The translations under genes were made by a program, and so were the position numbers. DNA of 64,000 bases, taken from Sulfidibacter corallicola. Its GTDB lineage: Bacteria; Acidobacteriota; Holophagae; Acanthopleuribacterales; Acanthopleuribacteraceae. The notes beneath the pieces are model-generated. The model did not search any database, was not told where the DNA came from, and saw only the letters and a list, made by a program, of their open reading frames with translations. How positions within the stretch are numbered: position 1 is the first letter of the stretch; the number at the start of each line of letters is the position of its first letter. The DNA lies in contig NZ_CP071793.1 of NCBI RefSeq assembly GCF_017498545.1, positions 7,992,256-8,056,255 on the forward strand. The letters are read 5' to 3'. Below are positions 59,501 to 64,000 of this stretch, piece after piece.

Positions 59501-60066
59501 TCGCCGTGCAGCATGTCCGTCAGCCAGCCGGCGAGATCGACGTACTGCAGCGGTTCCAGGGCCTCGTCGTCCTGGTAGCCGGCCAGGGCGACCGCGAGCT
59601 CGCGCACCATGATTTCGGTAGCTGCACGATCGCCGAGCAGGGACGAGAAGCAGAGCAGCAGCAGATGGCGGTCGTAGCCCGCGCGAATCAGCCGAAAGCG
59701 CAAGGGCGGGGCGGCGGCCAGGTCCCGGATGGTTTCGGCCATGTCCTCCAGCGATGCGGTGACCCGTGCGTCGCGTTCGGCAGCATCGAGATGGGCGAGA
59801 TCCTCGAACGGCAGGGCCGGCGCCACCTCCTCTTCGATGACCTGAAGCGGGAAGTCCATGCCGGGAAAGCGTTCGAACCGGGTGCGCAGGATCTCGTGAC
59901 GGTCGACCAGGTCGACCAAGGCGGCTTCCAAGGTGGTTGGATCCAGCGGACCCTCGATGCCGATCACCGCACGACAGGCGAAGGCGTCCGGGTTCAGGGC
60001 GCGGGCACGGTGCAGGACCCGTTGCTGGGGCGAGAGTTGGTAACCATTGATGTTCTGTGTGTGCAT
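53587..60066 (-). CDS. NRPS gene F: degenerate C - A - T - C - dead A - dead T
   Basis: A 2159-residue protein. The first C-like domain (about 1-440) has SSLLGDR at 141-147 where HHxxxDG should be, so both His residues are lost. A1 (about 480-960) is intact and reads DVWHIGSIAK, serine-like but unassigned. T1 is intact with Ser1002. C2 is intact (HHIVSDG, 1193-1199). A2 is eroded: the A3 loop YTSGSTGxPKG is YTVDPNGHLAG at 1669-1679, A5 is SFGPVEASG, and the A10 NGK lysine is Thr1997 in GGTVAQ. T2 reads FFHMGGHALTA, with Ala2051 (codon 53914-53916) in place of the carrier serine. The reading frame is fully open, so the dead module is still translated. It starts 72 bases after gene G and overlaps gene E by ATGA. 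Confidence 0.93.
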   Translation of the reverse strand: MHTQNINGYQLSPQQRVLHRARALNPDAFACRAVIGIEGPLDPTTLEAALVDLVDRHEILRTRFERFPGMDFPLQVIEEEVAPALPFEDLAHLDAAERDARVTASLEDMAETIRDLAAAPPLRFRLIRAGYDRHLLLLCFSSLLGDRAATEIMVRELAVALAGYQDDEALEPLQYVDLAGWLTDMLHGEENASGRDLWQRREGDEPLATHLPWQIERGEGPFQPRCLTTHLAPAVAAEFQAWCAAHERTPEHVVFAIWSLLAARHGGPAQTTVGYEFHGRKFDDLRDALGRVAHQLPIPVQTDSGTRFDRYLDEIEAALDRATTAAESFTWELPGYESEWPGGGCALAFEPVVASDAVEVGGLRLHLVSFAGYRQRFAAMLECESGSDRLGLKLHFNASCMDPATALWLADRVTDLLEQVPQRARASLASWFGPTEQERREILVAYNRAGALPTEAESVPAGDLPVHRAFEAQAAARPDATAVVFDTESLSYAELDRRANRLAHHLRAEHGIGPERLVGICMTRSLDMVVAILGVLKAGGAWLPLDPESPQQRLAFSLADAGAELCLTHATTQTALDPAPVTTLCLNAFEVHSQGSEDDLDISIAAANTAYCIYTSGSTGTPKGVANTHEGLANRIAWMQRTYNLGHEDRVLQKTPFCFDVSIWELFWPLTTGAVLVMAHPDAHRDPHLLAEEIRRHRVTTLHFVPPMLDLFLEQPIAPPSLRRLIVGGEALTAQLRERVYRAMPDVALHQSYGPTEASIAVCHFDCHPDDRHDPIPIGHPVSRTRLHILDEHLAPLPAGRVGELYIGGICLARGYHHRPGLTAASFVPDPFEGPGARLYRTGDLARYQPDGSIVFVGRRDHQVKLRGFRIELGEVAAVLRTVAGVREAIADVIEEPDGAPQLTAWLTVGSEAPDKVGIRETLATSLPEYMVPVHLVVLECMPLTRNGKIDRAALPRPQEEARAQVAPRNPTEETLAMIWADVLDRDRVGVHQNFFDLGGHSLMATRVIARARDAFKVNLSVRHMFQAPTIAELAELVAAASTEEGLQTTPIEPAPRDKPLPLSFAQQRLWFLDQFAENPAAYNIPGALRLTGPLDADALGWALGALIERHESLRTRFVADSGRPCQHIDPPGAFDLPLTDLTSLSPDAAESEMRALMETEATHRFDLSGERLIRARLLRLAERDHVLLVTVHHIVSDGWSTGILIREVAEAYRARVAGRAPRLQTPSIQYGDFAYWQRSMAAGAELARQRDYWRGQLADCPTMLRLPTDRARPAVQRFGGDQIRFSLPGDLRDRLVRVARASGATLFMTLLGGFKLLLSRYAHQRDIVVGTPIAGRGRPELEPLIGIFVNTLVLRTQIPERGDFGDLLALVREATLAAFANQDVPFEQLVEELQPNRDLAHTPLFQVLFVLQNTPEPESVLPDLQLTPMDIGTRTARFDLTLSMVETATGLRGTLEYRTDLWDRATVERLLAQFQTLLSQIGAGSDRPLHRLSPLTEAERRQVSRLNNEKKLALPAENAIAGFLRQARERPQATALVQGATQWRYAELQSRVDRLAGELVASGIGPGHRVGGFLTTAPELAIATLAVLRAGAVWLPLNPEYPAARIEAMLADAEPGLILTSEAVACRVPGTVPTLCLDAASRREPADDEAIEVSFPNPLPDQPAYVTYTVDPNGHLAGVVISHRGLANRLGRTIADDGIAPDDRVLVTASCDRDQAICDALLPLAAGGAAVFGDADLHRDPAQIIAAVEAHDVTRLHLAPSMLQLVLEMGGPDRLSSLRGLRVVGETPSPDLIDRCRQILGIEPFCSFGPVEASGDATEGRAHAGLPVANTRVYVLDAGFHPAPHGAFGALAIAGEGLAAGYLNRPALTAARFLPDPFAEEPGARLFLTGDIGRMTDAGLELCDRIDDRITLRGMPIHPAEITRHLKAQHGVRDAWVGTAESAAGEPMLVAYLVLELGVAPEPGFPRDALERVLPGDAVPAVFVFLDALPRTAGGTVAQRLLPPPQQSVDTPYAAPTSEPEQEMAALWHEVLGIEPIGLHDHFFHMGGHALTAARLVARIREHFGIALPVRAVHDSPTVAGLLETLLAHSVADADEQTLHALLDQLERESGEPPNPNATHHDQPADDGSAPSGTTATTRASDLPAMRSGKHNTNMEEA

Positions 60067-60138
60067 AGGCGTTCCGAAATGGGTGAGTTGCGATGAACGG
60101 TTGGGGGACGGTAAATGGGCGGGGTCGAGCCGCCGGAA

Positions 60139-63100
60139 TCAGGTGGAAACCGGTTGAGGGACCTCCACCGGACGGGACGGTTGGGCCATGCCCACGACGA
60201 TCTTACGGGGACCGGCAAACGGGTCTCGTCCGTGGGCGGTCAGCATGTTGTCGAGCATCAGCACTTCGCCCTTCCGCCAGGGAAAAGATTTCTTTTCAGA
60301 GAGATACGCGGATCGGACGGCGGCCAGGACTTCGTCTTCGAGGGGCGAGCCGTCGCCGTAAAACACGTGGCGCGGCAGCTCGTCCTCGCGCATCTCGGCG
60401 AGCAGGGCCGTGCGCACCGCTGCCGGCAGGGCCGACACGTGGAACAGGTGGGCTTGGTTGAACCAGACCGCTTCGCCGGTGCGCGGGTGCTGCGCGACCG
60501 CTTCGCAGATCTGGCGCGTGTGCAGGCGGTGGTCGTCCAGCCAGCGGTGTTCGATGCCGTTGCGGGCGCACCAGGCATCGACCTCGGCGCGGTCGTCGGT
60601 CTGGAAGGCGTCGCGCCAGGGCACGGCCAGCTCGCTGAAATTGCGCACGTACATCAGCTTTTTCGAGGCCACCCGCTCGCGCACCTCGGCCGGGATGCGG
60701 CGATAGACGGCGCGGCTGTCGACCAGCGGCGTGGCGCCGCCCTCGGCCGGTGCGATCATGCAGTGGAAGAAAATCTTCATCGGCCAGAGGTTGGTGTAGG
60801 CGTTCTCGTTGTGGAGCGGGATCTCCTGGTCGGGCGGGTAGTCGGTCGAGGTGTAGATGCGGCCGTGCAGGCGGCTGCGCGGCGTGGTGCCGAAGGGGTA
60901 GTCCATCGGATCCGAACCCGATGCGGCGCGGATGAAGCGCTCCAGGCCCACTTCGCCGTCGAGGTCGAAACCGCGGAACAGGATGGCGCCGTGGCGGGCC
61001 AGGTGTTCCTCGAGTTCGGTGCGGCGATCCTCCAGCCAGGAGGTCAGGTGGAAGTCCGGCATGCTGGGCGTAACCAGCAACGGCGACCATCCCTCGGTTG
61101 CCAACGGCCGCATCTCCACCAGGCTTCCCCGTTGAACCTGAATCGCCTGGCGGCGTCGGCCGCGCGGACCGGAAAGCGGTGAAGCCGTGCGGGGTTTGGG
61201 TTCGTTGGTCGCCTGCTTTGCCGGATTCGCCTGGGGAGGCGACGTTGCCGGGATCGCGGTGCGTGCCGCGGGTTCGCGACGGGTGCCGGGTCGGCGCGTG
61301 CGGCGCAGGCTGCGCAGCGAATCCGCCTTGCGGTTCTCCTCGCGCGCCAGACGGCGACGGCTGCGGGCCGCCAACACAGCGAAGAGATCGTCGATCGAGG
61401 CTTCCGGGTGCGCGGCCAGGTGGACGACCAACGTCTCGAAACCTTCCAGCATCGACTGAATGGTGGCCGCGTCGAACAAGGCCGTCCGGTAGACCAGGGC
61501 CACGTCCAGGCCGGTTTCGCCCGAACTGGTGTGCATCGCCAGATCGAAGCGCGAACGGGTCGTCTCCTGTTTGATCGGCGTCATGGCCAGCCCGTCCAGA
61601 TCTGTCTCCGGCTCGGCCATGTCGTGGGTGTTGAACTGGACCTGGGTCAAGGGAGTCACGCCCCATTGGCGCCGCACGCCCAGCAGTTCGACCAGCATCT
61701 CGAACGGCAATCCGTGGTTCTGGGCTTCCAGGACCGTGGTGCGTTCCCGCTGGAGCAGGTCGCCGAAGCGCTCGTCACCGCGCAGCTCCGTGCGCAGGAC
61801 CTGCTGGTTGACAAAAAACCCGATCAGGCCTTCCAGTTCCTGGGTGACGCGGCCCGCGTCGGGGGCCCCGATGGCGAAATCCGTCGTGTCCGAGCGGTGG
61901 GCCAGCAGCACGCGGAACAGCGCCAGCAGCGTCATGAACTGCGTGGTGCCGTGGTTCCGGCCGAACTCCAGCAGGGCCTGCGCCGGTTCCGCACCGATGG
62001 TCAGCGATCGTTCGGCGCCGGCCGCGTCCGGCCGTTCGCCGCGTGGCCGATCGGTGGGCAGCGCGGGTTTTTCGGGCAGGCCGGTCAACTTGTCGAGCCA
62101 GTAGGCGCGACGCTGGTTCAGTTCGCCGCCGGTCAGCAGGCGCCGCTGCCAGGCCGCGTAGTCGGCGTATTGGATGGGCGAGGGCGCCGGGACCTCCGTC
62201 TCGCCGCGAACGAACGCGCGGTACAGTCGCGCCAGTTCCGAAGAGAAGACGCCCACCGACCAGCCGTCGAAAGCGATGTGGTGGAAGGTGATCAGGAAGA
62301 CGTGAGCTTCGGCCCCGATTCGCAGCAGGCGCACGCGGAACAGCGGGCCCCGAGCCAGGTCGAAGGGTTCGTTCTTCTCGCGCTCGGCCGCCTCGCGAAT
62401 CGCCGTCTCGCGCTGGGCTTCGTCCGTGGCTTCGAGCGACGTGACGGGCAAGGTCAGGGGCTGGGCGGCCGCGATCACCTGGACAGGCTCACCGGCGACC
62501 TCCGCCACATGGGTTCGCAGAATTTCGTGGCGCGCGACCATGGCCGAGAGCGCGCGCTCCAGAGCTGCCGCATCGCAAACGCCGTCGAGTCGCAGGGTGA
62601 AGCCGATGTTGTAGGCCGCGTCGGCACCGTCGAGTCGGTCCACGAACCACAGGCGGCGTTGCCCGAAGGAAAGCGGCAGCGGCTGGGTGCGATCGACGGG
62701 GACCAGCGCGGGTCCCTCGCCGGCGGGGTCATTCTCGCGGATGCGCCGGATCAGCTCGCGCGGGGTCGGGTGGTCGAACAGGGCGCGAATCGGCAGGGCG
62801 ATGTGGAAGCGGTTGCGTACCCGAGCGACGAGCTGTGCCGCGGCAAGCGAGTGGCCGCCCAGCTCGAAGAAGTGGTCGTCCAGCCCGGCGTTTTCGGTTC
62901 CCAGCACCTCGGCCCACAGCGCGCATAAGAGCTGCTCGTCGTCGTTTTGCGGCGTCGCGTCCCGAGTGGCCGTCGCCGCCGGTTTGGGCAGCGCGCGGCG
63001 ATCCAGCTTGCCGCTGGCGGTCAGCGGGATGCGGGCGATCTCGACGATTTGCGCCGGCACCATGTAGCCGGGCAACGACTCACCCAGGTGGCTACGCAGC

Positions 63101-64000
63101 GTTTCTTCGTCGAAGGCCGCGCTCGGATCGGGCTGCACGTAGGCCACCAGGAAGGCGCGACCGGCGGCATCGCGGAAGGGGGTCACGGCGGCGGCCGTCA
63201 CCGAGGCGTGGCGGCACAGGGCCGATTCCACATCGCCGGGTTCGACGCGGTAGCCGCGGATCTTGACCTGACGATCGACGCGGTCGAGGAAGTGCAATTC
63301 GCCCGATTCGTCGAAACGCACGCGGTCGCCGGTTCGGTACAGTCGCCCGCCTGGCTCGATCGCGAACGGGTCGGGCACGAAGCGCGCGGCAGTGCGGGCC
63401 GGGTCGTTCCAGTAGCCGCGGGCCAGGGGCACGCCGCCCAGGAACAACTCGCCGGGCACCCCGGCGGGCATCGGGCTCGAGGCCGCGTCGAGGACGTAGA
63501 CCCGGGCGTTGTCGATGGGGCGGCCGATGGGCGGTTCGGTGGGCCAAACCGCGGGGTCGGCGACCAGCTCGTGGTGGGTCACCACGTGGGTTTCGCTGGG
63601 CCCGTAGTGGTTCGCCAAGGCGACGTGGGGCATGTGGGTGGCGAGGGTTTCACGGACCTCGACCGGCAGGCGCAACTGCTCGCCGGCGGTGATCACCTGG
63701 CGCAGCGCCGGCAGCGTCGTCTCGGTCTCGCGCAGGGCGGTGGCCAGGTAGTGGAGCGCCACCACGGGCAGGTAGCAGCGGGCGACGGCGTGGCGGGCCA
63801 ACAGGACGGCCAGGCGGCGGCTGTCGCGACGGGCACCCTCGTCCACCAGGACCAGGCTGCCGCCGGTGGCCCAGGTGGTGAACATCTCCTGGAAGGACAC
63901 ATCGAAGCTGAGCGAGGCGAACTGGGTGGTGGTGCGGGGTGCGGGATCGCGGCGGTACTGCCAGGCGATCAGGTTGCTCAGCGCCTCGTGGCCCATGGTC
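60139..64000 (-). CDS. NRPS gene G (5' end beyond window): A(Pro-like)-T-C-TauD hydroxylase
   Basis: At least 1286 residues; the beginning lies outside the window. The visible part opens inside an A domain (GHEALSNLIAW, SFDVSFQE, YLPVVAL, VITAGEQ, NHYGPSETHVV) with code DVQYIAHVVK, close to the proline code. The carrier serine codon is at 62848-62850. A C domain follows, with HHIAFDG (His codons at 62278-62283). After a basic, Pro-rich linker of about 75 residues the protein ends in an Fe(II)/2-oxoglutarate hydroxylase of the TauD/SyrP type. It has HNE (codons from 60813 down to 60805), the distal His of LTAHGRDPF (60232-60234) and the Arg of GPRKIV (60205-60207). SyrP-like enzymes hydroxylate the beta carbon of a carrier-bound amino acid. 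No carrier follows the C domain in this protein. Confidence 0.92.
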   Translation of the reverse strand, partial: TMGHEALSNLIAWQYRRDPAPRTTTQFASLSFDVSFQEMFTTWATGGSLVLVDEGARRDSRRLAVLLARHAVARCYLPVVALHYLATALRETETTLPALRQVITAGEQLRLPVEVRETLATHMPHVALANHYGPSETHVVTHHELVADPAVWPTEPPIGRPIDNARVYVLDAASSPMPAGVPGELFLGGVPLARGYWNDPARTAARFVPDPFAIEPGGRLYRTGDRVRFDESGELHFLDRVDRQVKIRGYRVEPGDVESALCRHASVTAAAVTPFRDAAGRAFLVAYVQPDPSAAFDEETLRSHLGESLPGYMVPAQIVEIARIPLTASGKLDRRALPKPAATATRDATPQNDDEQLLCALWAEVLGTENAGLDDHFFELGGHSLAAAQLVARVRNRFHIALPIRALFDHPTPRELIRRIRENDPAGEGPALVPVDRTQPLPLSFGQRRLWFVDRLDGADAAYNIGFTLRLDGVCDAAALERALSAMVARHEILRTHVAEVAGEPVQVIAAAQPLTLPVTSLEATDEAQRETAIREAAEREKNEPFDLARGPLFRVRLLRIGAEAHVFLITFHHIAFDGWSVGVFSSELARLYRAFVRGETEVPAPSPIQYADYAAWQRRLLTGGELNQRRAYWLDKLTGLPEKPALPTDRPRGERPDAAGAERSLTIGAEPAQALLEFGRNHGTTQFMTLLALFRVLLAHRSDTTDFAIGAPDAGRVTQELEGLIGFFVNQQVLRTELRGDERFGDLLQRERTTVLEAQNHGLPFEMLVELLGVRRQWGVTPLTQVQFNTHDMAEPETDLDGLAMTPIKQETTRSRFDLAMHTSSGETGLDVALVYRTALFDAATIQSMLEGFETLVVHLAAHPEASIDDLFAVLAARSRRRLAREENRKADSLRSLRRTRRPGTRREPAARTAIPATSPPQANPAKQATNEPKPRTASPLSGPRGRRRQAIQVQRGSLVEMRPLATEGWSPLLVTPSMPDFHLTSWLEDRRTELEEHLARHGAILFRGFDLDGEVGLERFIRAASGSDPMDYPFGTTPRSRLHGRIYTSTDYPPDQEIPLHNENAYTNLWPMKIFFHCMIAPAEGGATPLVDSRAVYRRIPAEVRERVASKKLMYVRNFSELAVPWRDAFQTDDRAEVDAWCARNGIEHRWLDDHRLHTRQICEAVAQHPRTGEAVWFNQAHLFHVSALPAAVRTALLAEMREDELPRHVFYGDGSPLEDEVLAAVRSAYLSEKKSFPWRKGEVLMLDNMLTAHGRDPFAGPRKIVVGMAQPSRPVEVPQPVST

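Noticed and set aside
27163..64000. Epimerisation, thioesterase, dehydratase or MbtH-like genes in the cluster
   Set aside because: I looked for these after each carrier and between genes and saw none. Any such function must lie outside the window or be absent.

Overview
The window comes from a GC-rich Gram-negative bacterium, as shown by the type VI secretion genes and by signal peptides on putative secreted or surface proteins. The mix of a VgrG island, a VIT/VWA protein, a thrombospondin-type-3 protein and very large NRPS/PKS genes would fit a marine Acidobacteriota (Acanthopleuribacter-like) or a myxobacterium-like genome. That placement is a guess. No rRNA, tRNA or housekeeping marker is present to settle it.

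Region 1 (1-9.2 kb) is mixed accessory DNA. It holds the last codons of an OmpR-type winged-helix protein, an AraC-type cupin regulator divergent from a secreted YHS-domain protein, a nucleotidyltransferase with a small partner, a three-repeat type I-E-like CRISPR remnant without cas genes, a gamma-glutamylcyclotransferase-like protein and a 1242-residue VIT/VWA-like protein.

Region 2 (7.8-16.7 kb, all minus strand) is an orphan type VI secretion VgrG island. In transcription order it runs VgrG, DUF2169 adaptor, thiolase-fold protein without the catalytic Cys, PAAR-like DUF4150 protein, a small protein with a PD-(D/E)XK (VRR-NUC-like) core, a DUF3396 immunity protein, an unknown protein and a TIGR02270-like protein. 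This reads as one effector-delivery and immunity cassette. No sheath, baseplate or membrane-complex genes are present.

Region 3 (17.6-26.3 kb) has a small membrane protein, a secreted TSP3-repeat protein, a DUF418 membrane protein followed by a GntR (YtrA-type) regulator, ABC ATPase and permease, and then a DDE-transposase insertion sequence.

Region 4 (27.2-64.0 kb, all minus strand, cut by the right edge) is a hybrid NRPS-PKS assembly line of seven genes. In transcription order: G (partial; A-T-C-TauD hydroxylase), F (degenerate C - A - T - C - dead A - dead T), E (KS-AT-KR-ACP), D (C-A-T), C (C-A-T-T-C-A-T), B (TubC docking-C-A-T-C-A-T) and A (C-A-T-terminal C). F through B overlap by ATGA at all four junctions. 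Codes read by eye suggest Pro (G), unassigned (F), malonate with ketoreduction (E), Gly (D), Gly and Ser (C), Ser and unassigned (B) and Thr (A). There is no thioesterase; release may depend on the terminal C domain of A. The most unusual points are a complete 'ghost' module in F whose A core motifs and carrier serine are both lost, a hydroxylase fused to the end of one synthetase and facing a C-like domain without its active site at the start of the next, and a shared intergenic element placed the same way after genes A and B.
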